From the NCBI GenBank assembly GCA_014361295.1, contig JACIVX010000001.1, positions 1,396,293 to 1,460,292 on the forward strand: DNA of 64,000 nucleotides. The letters are read 5' to 3'. The stretch is from Methanomassiliicoccales archaeon (GTDB lineage: Archaea; Thermoplasmatota; Thermoplasmata; Methanomassiliicoccales; JACIVX01). The notes beneath the pieces are model-generated. The model was given only the letters and a program-made list of their open reading frames with translations. It ran no database searches and was not told the DNA's origin. Below, piece after piece: positions 19,108 to 27,100 of the stretch. The stretch's first letter is position 1; each line of letters opens with the position of its first letter. The translations under genes and the position numbers were made by a program.

Positions 19108-19632
19108 ATGGATGACGCCCTCAACCTCGAGAATAGAAGGAAGATCTACCAGTACATTGCTCAGAACCCGGGAACGTATCTGAGGGAGATGGAGCGCGCA
19201 CTCTCGATGCAACCTGGCGTTCTCTCCTACCATCTCGATGTCATGGAAAAGCGAGGGCTGATTAAATCCGAAGACGATGGCTACATCAAAAGATATTTTC
19301 CCGCCGAGACGTTCAAGCAGCGCGATAGACGCATTGTCTCGCTCTTGAGGCAGGAATCACCAAGAAAAATTCTCCTGCATATGCTTCTTAATGGATCTTC
19401 CAGTTTTCAATCATTGACGAACGCAGTTGGACTTTCAAAATCGACGCTTTCCTATCACTTGAAGAAATTGACTTCCGCTGGAATTATTTTCTCAAAAAAG
19501 GTGGAAAGGGAATTTGTCTACGGCATCGAAAATCCTGATGAAGTTGCGAATCTTTTGATCACTCTGCAGGAGAGCTTAGAAAGCGATGCAGTCGATCGCT
19601 TCGTTGATATTTGGAGAAAACTGGGAAAATAA
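19108..19632 (+). CDS. Transcriptional regulator with two winged-helix domains
   Basis: 174 residues containing two ArsR/MarR-like winged-helix units in tandem. The first is at about 1-70 (NRRKIYQYIAQNPGTYLREME and MQPGVLSYHLDVMEKRGLI) and the second at about 85-160 (ILLHMLLNGSSSFQSL and LSKSTLSYHLKKLTSAGII). Both contain the LSYHL recognition-helix signature. Such double-wHTH proteins are common archaeal regulators. Likely targets are its own operon and the divergent exported-protein gene at 17352-18674. No cysteine cluster or ligand domain is seen. Confidence 0.85.
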   Translation: MDDALNLENRRKIYQYIAQNPGTYLREMERALSMQPGVLSYHLDVMEKRGLIKSEDDGYIKRYFPAETFKQRDRRIVSLLRQESPRKILLHMLLNGSSSFQSLTNAVGLSKSTLSYHLKKLTSAGIIFSKKVEREFVYGIENPDEVANLLITLQESLESDAVDRFVDIWRKLGK

Positions 19633-19654
19633 ATCTTTTCGAGGGACTCAGATT

Positions 19655-20025
19655 TGGATAGAAAGATTGGATGCTGAAAGAATTGTGATGGAAGCGCTCG
19701 ACAAAGTTGTTTTATTAGATAAGGCCGATGTTAATCCTAAATAATTATTCTGCTGGCAGCAGAAGGTCGCGATCATGATGGCAGTCGCCAAAATCCAAAG
19801 CCTATCATGTTCGATGAGACTAACTCCGCCCCCGACCCAGAATTTATCGGGGTTCTCGATCTCATGAAGCGTTTGGCGAAAGGTGGCTTGAGGATGATCA
19901 TCGTCTCGCATGAAATTGGCTTTGAAAGAGAAGTTTCCGATCGTGTCGTTTTGTCGATCAGGAAGTGATTTGGGAAGAAGAGACAACGGCACGATTATTC
20001 ACAGATTTTCATAGTATGAGAAAAA
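19655..20025 (+). pseudogene. Decayed polar amino-acid ABC transporter ATPase (GlnQ type)
   Basis: Frames on the plus strand give LDKVVLLDKADVNP, then a garbled equivalent of the signature LSGGQQQRVAIARA (the DNA near 19750-19790 still reads as CTGGCAGCAGAAGGTCGCGAT in a shifted frame). In-frame AVAKNPKPIMFDETNSAPDPEF and MIIVSHEIGFEREVSDRVV follow; these correspond to Walker B (LFDEPTSALDPE) and the H-loop (VVTHEMGFAREVADRVV) of GlnQ/HisP. The P-loop half is absent, and the last part (EVIWEEETTARLFTDF) is again in another frame. No transporter partners are nearby. Confidence 0.8.
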
Positions 20026-20121
20026 TCGTGCGTTCTTGTGGAGAATCTTGCACGGGTAGCGAGAAAGGAATTTCATCTTTTGAATCCATTTCGGATATGA
20101 ACGTGAGAATTTATGACAATG

Positions 20122-20129
20122 TTTAAATA
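20122..20129 (+). promoter_or_regulatory. TATA box for the ilvB leader transcript
   Basis: TTTAAATA is centred about 26-28 bases upstream of the ATG at 20154. In archaea transcription starts about 25 bases after the TATA centre, which would place the transcript start at or within a few bases of that ATG and make the leader reading frame leaderless. Confidence 0.6.
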
Positions 20130-20153
20130 GAGTATTTCCAATACGATGAAATA

Positions 20154-20219
20154 ATGAACGCTGCCCTTCTCCTTGTACGGAATTCTCTCTTGGTCAGCGT
20201 GCAGGTTTTGGTCGTGTGA
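20154..20219 (+). CDS. Leu/Val-rich 21-aa leader peptide upstream of ilvB
   Basis: An ATG at 20154, placed where transcription should begin, opens a 21-codon frame that ends with TGA at 20217-20219. Of its 21 residues, 6 are Leu and 6 are Val, clustered as LLLV (residues 5-8), LLV (12-14) and VLVV (18-21). The next gene, acetolactate synthase, makes precursors of valine and leucine. In enterobacteria the ilvB gene is preceded by a comparable Val/Leu-rich leader peptide (ivbL) that controls transcription by ribosome stalling. The match in composition, size and position is what I see; the attenuation role is inference. Confidence 0.55.
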   Translation: MNAALLLVRNSLLVSVQVLVV

Positions 20220-20254
20220 TAGGGGACACGATCCTCCCTGGATGGTGCGTCCCC
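20210..20254 (+). promoter_or_regulatory. Two mutually exclusive hairpins, candidate attenuator
   Basis: Hairpin 1 pairs 20210-20217 (GGTCGTGT, the last Leu/Val codons of the leader) with 20226-20233 (ACACGATC): eight pairs including one G-U, loop 20218-20225. Hairpin 2 pairs GGGGAC at 20222-20227 with GTCCCC at 20249-20254, with an inner ATCC/GGAT stem (20231-20234 with 20240-20243). The two cannot form together because 20226-20233 is shared. A ribosome finishing the leader would block hairpin 1 and favour hairpin 2. No long U-run follows hairpin 2, so whether it terminates transcription is open. The ilvB ribosome-binding site (TGAGG, 20266-20270) lies outside both. Confidence 0.45.
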
Positions 20255-20277
20255 ATGATTGTTTGTGAGGAATTTGG

Positions 20278-21948
20278 ATGAGAGGATCGGAGGCTATCAT
20301 CAAGGTCTTGCATGAAGAGGGCGTCAATGTCGTCTTCGGAATACCCGGAGGAGCGATACTGCCGCTTTACGACGATCTCAGGACATCTGATATACGACAC
20401 ATCCTCGTACGCCACGAGCAGTGCGCTGCTCACATGGCTGATGGTTACGCTCGTGTGCTAAAAAAACCAGGTGTATGCATAGCGACTTCGGGAGCTGGCG
20501 CAACGAATCTTGTAACGGGCATCGCAACTGCATTTCTTGATTCCTCGCCTGTTGTCGCGCTCACGGGACAGGTTCCAACAGGAATCATTGGCAATGATGC
20601 ATTTCAAGAAGCCGACGTCTTCAGTCTCATGATTCCGATCACGAAGCACAATTTCAGAATCATGAACTCGAAGACGTTGCTTTCAGATCTCCGGAGCGCA
20701 TTTGCAATCGCAAGGACAGGGCGATATGGTCCCGTCCATGTTGATCTTCCTCGGGATATCCAGATGAGCGAAGTGGACGATTGCGATGAACCGATAAGGC
20801 GCAACAATGGTGTGAAAGAAAATCTCATCGAGTTGCCACAGGCGGTTGCGCTGCTTGAATCTGCACAAAGGCCACTGATTCTTGTTGGTGGGGGCGCGAG
20901 TTGGTCTGGTTGCGGCCAAGAAATCATGACGTTGGCGGAAATGCTCATGGCGCCTGTTGCAACAACGCTTATGGGTAAGAGTGCCGTGCCAGAGGATCAT
21001 CCCCTCGTCCTCGGCATGGTCGGCATGCATGGAAGAAGGGCGGCGAACTACGCACTCGAGGAGTGTGATGTGCTCCTCGCGATCGGGACAAGGTTTAGCG
21101 ATCGAATGATCGGAGACCCCTCGTCCTGCAGGGCCAAGGTCATTCACATCGATATTGATTCAGCGGAGGTCGGTAAGAACGTCAAGCCGACGGTCAGCCT
21201 CGTTGGCGATGCCAGAAAGATCATTAAGACAATTATTACATCGATGCAAGTCAAGAGAAAGAGCGGCGTTTGGGCAGAACGGATGAGAATGCTGAGGAAG
21301 GAATGCGCATGCGAAATGGACATCGGTGGCAATCCGATCAAACCGCAAAAGGTCATCCATGAACTCAACAAAATTTTGCCCGATGATGCGATTATCACTA
21401 CAGAAGTCGGACAGTGCCAAATGTTTGCCGCACATTACTTTGAGTGCAGGGGCAAGAGGATGTTTATCACGCCAGGAGGTCTGGGAACAATGGGCTTTGG
21501 TCTTCCTGCTGCGATGGGGGCAAAAATCGCGGCACCCGATCGAACGGTCGTTGATGTAGCGGGTGACGGGAGTCTCCTGATGGTATGCCAGGAGCTCGCG
21601 ACTGCCGTCGAGGAGAAAATCCCGATCTTCATTTGCCTGTTGAACAACGGGCGACTTGGCATGATCAAGCAGCTGCAGAGCCTCTTTTACGGCAAGCGTA
21701 TCTTCGCAGAGAGTCTTGGTTCATCTCCAGATTTTGTTAAATTGGCTGAGGCCTTCGGGGTGCGTGCTGCGCGCGTGCAGGATCCGAAGGATCTTGCGAG
21801 CGTCATCGAGGAAGGAATAAATTCGGAGAAACCATTCCTAGCCGACATATGGATTGATCGAGAAGAGGAAATCCTCCCTGTCACGCTGAGGACCGGGAGC
21901 GGAACTCAGGTCATCCCGGGTAATTGCGCATGGAAAGGGGTGTGTTGA
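20278..21948 (+). CDS. ilvB: Acetolactate synthase large (catalytic) subunit
   Basis: 556 residues, the usual length. It condenses pyruvate with pyruvate or 2-ketobutyrate, the first common step of valine, leucine and isoleucine synthesis, using thiamine diphosphate. N-terminal ThDP pyrimidine domain: VVFGIPGGAILPLYDDL, with the catalytic Glu in RHEQCAAHMADGYAR (about residue 47). The central FAD/DHS-like domain contains ILVGGGASWSG. The C-terminal ThDP domain carries GDGSLLMVCQELATAVEE followed by LLNNGRLGMI, the Mg/ThDP-binding GDG...NN motif. The start follows TGAGG by 7 bases. ilvN starts 3 bases after its stop. Confidence 0.95.
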   Translation: MRGSEAIIKVLHEEGVNVVFGIPGGAILPLYDDLRTSDIRHILVRHEQCAAHMADGYARVLKKPGVCIATSGAGATNLVTGIATAFLDSSPVVALTGQVPTGIIGNDAFQEADVFSLMIPITKHNFRIMNSKTLLSDLRSAFAIARTGRYGPVHVDLPRDIQMSEVDDCDEPIRRNNGVKENLIELPQAVALLESAQRPLILVGGGASWSGCGQEIMTLAEMLMAPVATTLMGKSAVPEDHPLVLGMVGMHGRRAANYALEECDVLLAIGTRFSDRMIGDPSSCRAKVIHIDIDSAEVGKNVKPTVSLVGDARKIIKTIITSMQVKRKSGVWAERMRMLRKECACEMDIGGNPIKPQKVIHELNKILPDDAIITTEVGQCQMFAAHYFECRGKRMFITPGGLGTMGFGLPAAMGAKIAAPDRTVVDVAGDGSLLMVCQELATAVEEKIPIFICLLNNGRLGMIKQLQSLFYGKRIFAESLGSSPDFVKLAEAFGVRAARVQDPKDLASVIEEGINSEKPFLADIWIDREEEILPVTLRTGSGTQVIPGNCAWKGVC

Positions 21949-21950
21949 GT

Positions 21951-22313
21951 ATGGAAGTCATCTCAATGATCGTCAACGATCAATTTGGTGTCATGCAACG
22001 CGTCATGGGTGAATTCACGAGGAAGAAAATCAACGTCGAGACGATTGTTGTCGGAAAGTGTGAGCTTCCTGGCAAGGCTAGGATCGTCCTGAGTGTCAAG
22101 GATAGAAAGCAGGCGGAACAGGCAGTTGAGCGATTAACAAGACTTCAGGATGTCATTGAGGTCGAGATTATCGATGAATCGAGGCACGAGGCGTATGCGC
22201 TCGTCGCGAATTCGTTTGGAAAGGCGCGGTTGATCGGCAGCATCGAAGAAGTCGATAACATGGTCGAGATGACGAAACCAAACAAGTATATCAAGACGAT
22301 CAACGCCCTCTGA
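21951..22313 (+). CDS. ilvN: Acetolactate synthase small (regulatory) subunit
   Basis: About 120 residues from the ATG at 21951, chosen because GGGGTG at 21937-21942 gives a normal spacing; an ATG at 21930 is in frame but lies inside ilvB. An N-terminal ACT domain (ISMIVNDQFGVMQRVMGEFTRKKINVETIVVG) is followed by a second alpha/beta segment (HEAYALVANSFGKARLIGS). The subunit activates IlvB and in most organisms confers valine feedback inhibition through the ACT dimer interface. It is shorter than bacterial IlvN/IlvH (about 160 aa), so the C-terminal domain is trimmed. Confidence 0.9.
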   Translation: MEVISMIVNDQFGVMQRVMGEFTRKKINVETIVVGKCELPGKARIVLSVKDRKQAEQAVERLTRLQDVIEVEIIDESRHEAYALVANSFGKARLIGSIEEVDNMVEMTKPNKYIKTINAL

Positions 22314-22398
22314 TGTTTCATATGTTGTTTTTTCGAATGAACGTTTTAAACACTATGATCGCTATCAGGTACTGTCGTCCTCGTCGGGGGAAACTCGA

Positions 22399-23316
22399 AT
22401 GGAATCTGCTGGCAAGATATGGATGGATGGGAAGCTGGTCGATTGGGACAAGGCGAATGTACACATCATGACGCATGGCCTTCATTACGGCGGAGGTGTC
22501 TTCGAGGGGATCAGGATCTATGAAACCACAAAAGGTCGTGCGATTTTCAGACTCCGCGATCACATGATGCGTTTTCTTGATTCGGCGAAGGTCATCGATC
22601 TCAAAATTCCTTATACAATCGATGAACTCTGCGAGATTGTTAAGGAGACGGTCAGAGCGAATGATCCAAAGGTTGATTACATAAGACCGATCGCTTACTA
22701 TGGGTCTGGAACGGTTGGACTCAATCCAATCAAACTTCCGACAAGGCTCGCGATCGCATGCGTTTATATGGGTCCCTATCTGGGAACAGATCAGCAGAAA
22801 CGGGGCGCGAAGGTCATCACGTCCTCTTGGGAAAAGCCATCGAACAGGGCTGCAGCGCTCAATGCAAAAATCTGCGGTAATTACATCAACTCCGTATTGG
22901 CTCGATTGGAAGCGGTTAAAAGGGGTGCTGATGAAGCGATCATGCTCAATGCTGATGGGAATGTCGCCGAAGGGACGGGCGAAAACATCTTCATGGTCAA
23001 GAGTGAAAAGATTTTTACGCCCGGCATGGCCTCCGGCATTCTGCGTGGAATCACCAGGGACTCAGTCATGCAGCTCGCGAATGATCTCGGTTATCATGTT
23101 GAGGAGAGGAATATCACAAGATCGGAACTCTATGTGGCTGATGAGGTTTTCATGACTGGTACGGCCGCGGAAGTCATGCCGATCATCGAGATTGACAGCA
23201 AGAAAATCGGGAGTGGGGAGCCTGGGCCAATCACGCTGAAACTCCAGAAGGCTTTTTCGGAAGTGACGAGAGGAATAAACGCAAAGTACCTTCACTGGCT
23301 CGATTTCATCAGCTGA
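22399..23316 (+). CDS. ilvE: Branched-chain amino-acid aminotransferase
   Basis: 305 residues, PLP fold type IV. The N-terminus (KIWMDGKLVDWDKANVHIM then HGLHYGGGVFEGIRIY) is the classic IlvE opening. The PLP lysine is K157 in AAALNAKICGNYINS, followed by GADEAIMLNADGNVAEGTGEN and GTAAEVMPI for phosphate and substrate binding. It converts the 2-keto acids of the ilv pathway to Val, Leu and Ile with glutamate. It lies 85 bases after ilvN and has its own candidate TATA box (TTTTAAAC at about 22344) and ribosome-binding site (GGGGGA), so it can be transcribed alone. ilvC and ilvD are not in the window. Confidence 0.95.
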   Translation: MESAGKIWMDGKLVDWDKANVHIMTHGLHYGGGVFEGIRIYETTKGRAIFRLRDHMMRFLDSAKVIDLKIPYTIDELCEIVKETVRANDPKVDYIRPIAYYGSGTVGLNPIKLPTRLAIACVYMGPYLGTDQQKRGAKVITSSWEKPSNRAAALNAKICGNYINSVLARLEAVKRGADEAIMLNADGNVAEGTGENIFMVKSEKIFTPGMASGILRGITRDSVMQLANDLGYHVEERNITRSELYVADEVFMTGTAAEVMPIIEIDSKKIGSGEPGPITLKLQKAFSEVTRGINAKYLHWLDFIS

Positions 23317-23602
23317 GATTTGAGATGAAAATTCGAACAGAACCGATCATCGAAAAACAACTGATTAGATCAGTTTGATCTCTCGTAAGACGCGATTGCT
23401 GAGCATTTCAGATCTAGTTTGATGATTTTGGCGCTATCTTCTTGAAAACCACTCCTTGCACTCATCCTTCGGTGTTATTTCATTGATCTGATCAAGAATT
23501 CTTATGAGAGAATGATATTTAGGTGAGAATCGCACTAGATATTATTGCGGTCCTGGTCTCCAGTTGAACTTCATGATTGCGGAATCAAAGGGGGGTTTGT
23601 GT

Positions 23603-23731
23603 ATGATTTGCCCTGTTTGCGGGTCGGTGAGCGTGGCTCCAGAATTCAAGCTGTCGGAGCACGCTGTTTACTACTGTTGCTGCTGCGGATCCCACTTTAT
23701 TGGGAATAAGCCTCTTCGAGAATGGAAGTAA
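23603..23731 (+). CDS. 42-aa zinc-ribbon mini-protein with a CCCC run
   Basis: ATG at 23603 opens a 42-codon frame that encodes ICPVCGSVSVAPEFKL near the start and YYCCCCGSHFIGNKPLREWK at the end. CPVC and the CCCCG cluster provide two cysteine pairs, as in zinc ribbons or rubredoxin-like knuckles. A G-rich stretch (AAAGGGGGG) lies 8-15 bases upstream as a possible ribosome-binding site. It stands alone between ilvE and the oxidoreductase genes. Function unknown; it could bind zinc, or nucleic acid as small archaeal zinc ribbons often do. Confidence 0.6.
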   Translation: MICPVCGSVSVAPEFKLSEHAVYYCCCCGSHFIGNKPLREWK

Positions 23732-23955
23732 TGATTGCTTCGAGATAGTGGCGGGTCACGAGTCAGCACATGTCATAGAAGAACGATGATCTTTTCGTTT
23801 TTTTGGATATTATTGATTTGATTTTTGATCATCACGGCAAGAATTTACGATATTTCGTTGCAAAGTTCTGAATTATCGTAGGAATCCAGCCAACATCCGT
23901 AAAATCATATAATAGTGGCGCCCTAAATGTTTCGTGAGCGGAATGGAGGGTGAAC

Positions 23956-24858
23956 GTGTACGAGATTCGCTTTCATGGGAGGGGCGGACAGGGAGCGGTG
24001 ATGGCCGCGCAAGCGCTTGCTGAGGCGGCAGTTCTGGAGGGTTATTACGCGCAGGCGTTTCCATATTTCGGGGCGGAAAGACGTGGCGCGCCCGTTCGTG
24101 CCTTCGCGAGAATCGACGAAAGCAAGATCAGCATTAAGTCACAAGTTTATGAGCCAGATGCGCTTGTCATCCTAGACGAATCCATTCTGGAGATCGATCC
24201 TATTTCTGAAGGACTGAAACCAGATGGAAAGGCGATCATCAATACCGTCAAAAAGCCAGAGGAGGTCGATCTGGGGATTGAGGTTGAATGCGGAACAGTC
24301 GATGCGACGACGATCGCACTTGAAACGATCAAGGCACCGATTGTAAACACGTCGATATTGGGAGCCTTTGCCCGCGTTGTCGATATCGTGCCACTTGAAT
24401 CAATCCTTAACGCAATCATGAATCGTTTTGGCGAAAAGCTCGGTCATCAATCGGGCGTCATGAATGCGGAGGCCGCGAGAATCGCCTATCACAATACAGT
24501 TGTTGGACGGTGTAAGGGCACGAGAACGATTGTCAGAAAAAAGGTGTGGTTGCCAGCCTGGGATGAAATTCCGATTGGGAATACTCTTTCAGCGAGAGAG
24601 ATCGATGGAATTGCCGTCGGTCCTGGTAGCATGGCGCAGAATCTCACGGGTACATGGAGAACGCAGACACCGCGGTATTCCAAGGAGAAGTGCATCAGGT
24701 GCCTTCGATGCTGGTTTTCCTGTCCCGAGGGTTGCATTGAGCGACAGGAAGACGACTACGAACGCTGGGATTATCGTTACTGCAAGGGATGCGGTATCTG
24801 CGCGGAAGTATGTCCGGCTGATGCCATTGAAATGGTCAGGGGGGTCTACGAATGGTGA
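23956..24858 (+). CDS. 2-oxoacid:ferredoxin oxidoreductase, fused gamma-delta subunit
   Basis: 300 residues. The N-terminal gamma domain (about 1-185) starts YEIRFHGRGGQGAVMAAQALAEAA, and the C-terminal delta domain (about 215-300) holds two [4Fe-4S] ferredoxin motifs: CIRCLRCWFSCPEGC and CKGCGICAEVCPADAIE. The two are separate genes in many archaea and are fused here. The GTG at 23956 lies 6 bases after GGAGG; the GTG at 23950 overlaps that site. A TATA-like ATATAATA lies at 23907-23914. It is followed by alpha and beta genes with overlapping stops and starts. The enzyme decarboxylates a 2-keto acid to an acyl-CoA and reduces ferredoxin. Confidence 0.9.
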   Translation: MYEIRFHGRGGQGAVMAAQALAEAAVLEGYYAQAFPYFGAERRGAPVRAFARIDESKISIKSQVYEPDALVILDESILEIDPISEGLKPDGKAIINTVKKPEEVDLGIEVECGTVDATTIALETIKAPIVNTSILGAFARVVDIVPLESILNAIMNRFGEKLGHQSGVMNAEAARIAYHNTVVGRCKGTRTIVRKKVWLPAWDEIPIGNTLSAREIDGIAVGPGSMAQNLTGTWRTQTPRYSKEKCIRCLRCWFSCPEGCIERQEDDYERWDYRYCKGCGICAEVCPADAIEMVRGVYEW

Positions 24859-26024
24859 TGAAAGTCATCAGCGCGGATCACGCTGTTGCCCACGGCGCAA
24901 GGCTCGCGAGGGTAGAGGTCGTACCAGCGTTTCCGATCACCCCTCAAACACTCATCGTCGAGCTCATTGCGGAATTTATCAATGATGGAGAACTCGACGC
25001 GGATTTCCTGCCGGTTGAGAGTGAACACAGCGCGATGAGTGCGGCGATTGGTGCGTGCGCTGGCGGCGCCAGGGCATTCACTGCTACTTCTTCACAAGGT
25101 CTTGCGCTCATGCATGAAATGCTTTACGCGGCACCGCAGAATCGTTTGCCCGTAGTCATGGTCAATGTTAACAGAAGTCTCGGAGCAGCATCAGGTATTT
25201 GGGTTGAGTACAATGACTCGATGCCTGAAAGGGAATCAGGCTGGTTGCAGGTTTACATCGAGGATAATCAAGAAGCCTTGGATATGGTGATTCAAGCCTA
25301 CAGAATCGCCGAGGATCGCGGCGTCATGTTGCCCATGATGGTCTGTCTTGATGGTTTCGTTCTATCCCATACGGTCGAGCGCGTTGATTTTCCCGATCAG
25401 CAGCTTGTTGATTCGTTTTTGCCGAAATTCAAACCGCTGTATGTGCTTGATCCAGATGAGCCGGTGACGATGAATCCGATCACACCACCCGAGTATGCGA
25501 TGGAAATGCGTTACCAGCTCCATCAGGCGGTCGACGAATCAAAACTGGTCATCGAAAAGGTCGATCGGGAGTACGGTGCGCTCACAGGACGGGCCTATGG
25601 CGGTCTTATTGATACCTATCAAATGGAGGACGCTGAGATCGCGCTCATCGCACTCGGGACCGTGACAAGCACGGCAAGGGTCGTCGTCGATCACCTACGG
25701 AGCAAAGGCAAGAAAGTCGGTCTTGTCAAATTGAGGTTTCTGCGGCCGTTTCCGTCTGATGAATTGAGATCGATCGCGAAGAATCTGAAGGCGCTCGGCG
25801 TCTTCGATCGATCCGTCTCATTCAACGGTTTCGGTCCAGTATTCACGGAAACGAGAAATGCACTTTATCATCTCGGCATACCGCTCACAAATCACGTTGC
25901 TGGTATTGGAGGAAGGGATGTGACATTCGAGGAAGTTCGAGAGATGTTTTCGGTGATTGAGGAGAATGCGAAGGGGCATCGAGTGAAGGAATGCCACTGG
26001 CATGGATTGAGAGGGGGTAGTTGA
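24858..26024 (+). CDS. porA: 2-oxoacid (probably pyruvate):ferredoxin oxidoreductase alpha subunit
   Basis: About 388 residues. The N-terminus (ADHAVAHGARLARVEVVPAFPITPQTLIVE) is the PorA/VorA pyrimidine-binding domain, and VESEHSAMSAAIGACAGGARAFTATSSQGLALM carries the conserved Glu and Ser-Gln-Gly. A transketolase-C-like domain follows (IALIALGTVTSTARVVVDHLR). The ATG at 24858 overlaps the preceding stop (TGATG); an ATG at 24852 is also possible. The sequence is POR-like, but a 2-ketoisovalerate enzyme (VOR) cannot be excluded, especially next to ilv genes. Confidence 0.85.
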   Translation: MKVISADHAVAHGARLARVEVVPAFPITPQTLIVELIAEFINDGELDADFLPVESEHSAMSAAIGACAGGARAFTATSSQGLALMHEMLYAAPQNRLPVVMVNVNRSLGAASGIWVEYNDSMPERESGWLQVYIEDNQEALDMVIQAYRIAEDRGVMLPMMVCLDGFVLSHTVERVDFPDQQLVDSFLPKFKPLYVLDPDEPVTMNPITPPEYAMEMRYQLHQAVDESKLVIEKVDREYGALTGRAYGGLIDTYQMEDAEIALIALGTVTSTARVVVDHLRSKGKKVGLVKLRFLRPFPSDELRSIAKNLKALGVFDRSVSFNGFGPVFTETRNALYHLGIPLTNHVAGIGGRDVTFEEVREMFSVIEENAKGHRVKECHWHGLRGGS

Positions 26025-26995
26025 TGGTTACAAAGGAAATTAAAACGATAAAAGATCTGCCGCGCGATGATTATTTGACTAGAGGCCATGGCGCCTGTCC
26101 TGGCTGCGGTGTCGCAATCGCCGTGAAGAATATTGCAAGAGTTCTCGGCAAAGATACAATCGTTTATGTTCCGGCCAGCTGTCTCATCGTCTTCAGTGCA
26201 CTTTACCCAGCATCGGCGTTTAAATGGCCATTCTTTTATACGGCCTTTGAAAACACAGGAGCGGTCATCTCGGGAATCAAAGCGGCACTGAAGCGTCGCG
26301 GAAAGGAGGTGACCGTGGTCGGTATGGCGGGCGACGGCGGCACATTCGATATCGGGTTACAGGCGCTCTCCGGTGCGGCGGAAAGAAATGAAGACGTCGT
26401 GTATGTGTGCCTCGATAACGAAGCTTATATGAACACGGGAATCCAGCGAAGCGGTGCTACGCCGTTCGGGGCCTGGACGACGACATCACCGATTGGGAAG
26501 AAGGTACAGGGCAAAAGGGAGTTCAAGAAGGACATTGACGCGATCGTCGCTGCACATAACATTCCGTACATGGCCACGCTTTCGATCGCTCATCCGAACG
26601 ATTTTGTTAGGAAGGTTCAGAAAGCTAAATCGGAAAGTGGGTTCAGGTTCCTTCATGTCCTTTGTCCATGTGTTCCGGGCTGGCGGAGCGAAGCCTCGAA
26701 AAGTGTCGCGATTGCGAGGCTTGCAGTGGAGACAGGCATGTGGATTCTTTACGAAGTGGATCACGGCGTCGAGAAGCTCACATATAAGCCAAAGACATTG
26801 GTGCCTGTCAGGGAATACCTTCAGCTACAGGGTCGATTCAGGCATATGAGTGAGGAAGATGTTGAGAAATTGCAGACATGGATCTGTGAGAGATGGAAGC
26901 ATCAGTTCTACGAGGAAGTACCCGTGCCACCATGCAAGATCGAAGAGGCGAAGAAAGCGCTCATCATCGACGAAGACCCCCTTCACGGTCCCTGA
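26024..26995 (+). CDS. porB: 2-oxoacid (probably pyruvate):ferredoxin oxidoreductase beta subunit
   Basis: About 323 residues, the ThDP-diphosphate binding subunit. HGACPGCGVAIAVKNI gives the CxxC ligands of the proximal [4Fe-4S] cluster. GMAGDGGTFDIGLQALSGAAERNED and CLDNEAYMNTGIQRS form the GDG...N ThDP/Mg motif. SPIGKKVQGKREFKKD and CPCVPGWRSE match POR beta subunits. The start at 26024 overlaps the alpha stop (TGATG). With the two upstream genes it forms a complete gamma-delta/alpha/beta enzyme linking pyruvate and acetyl-CoA to ferredoxin. Confidence 0.87.
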   Translation: MVTKEIKTIKDLPRDDYLTRGHGACPGCGVAIAVKNIARVLGKDTIVYVPASCLIVFSALYPASAFKWPFFYTAFENTGAVISGIKAALKRRGKEVTVVGMAGDGGTFDIGLQALSGAAERNEDVVYVCLDNEAYMNTGIQRSGATPFGAWTTTSPIGKKVQGKREFKKDIDAIVAAHNIPYMATLSIAHPNDFVRKVQKAKSESGFRFLHVLCPCVPGWRSEASKSVAIARLAVETGMWILYEVDHGVEKLTYKPKTLVPVREYLQLQGRFRHMSEEDVEKLQTWICERWKHQFYEEVPVPPCKIEEAKKALIIDEDPLHGP

Positions 26996-27100
26996 GATCA
27001 AAAGGACGCCGATCGCATTTCAAAGACCTGAGCACATCGTTCACGGTCAATTGCAACTTGACAGCATGGTCAAGAAGGAAATGGTCTCCTCGACAAACCT

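Noticed and set aside
23418-23487. C/D-box guide RNA candidate (TGATGA ... CTGA)
   Set aside because: C and D boxes are about 65 bases apart, but no convincing D'/C' pair or terminal stem was found; too weak to report as a gene.
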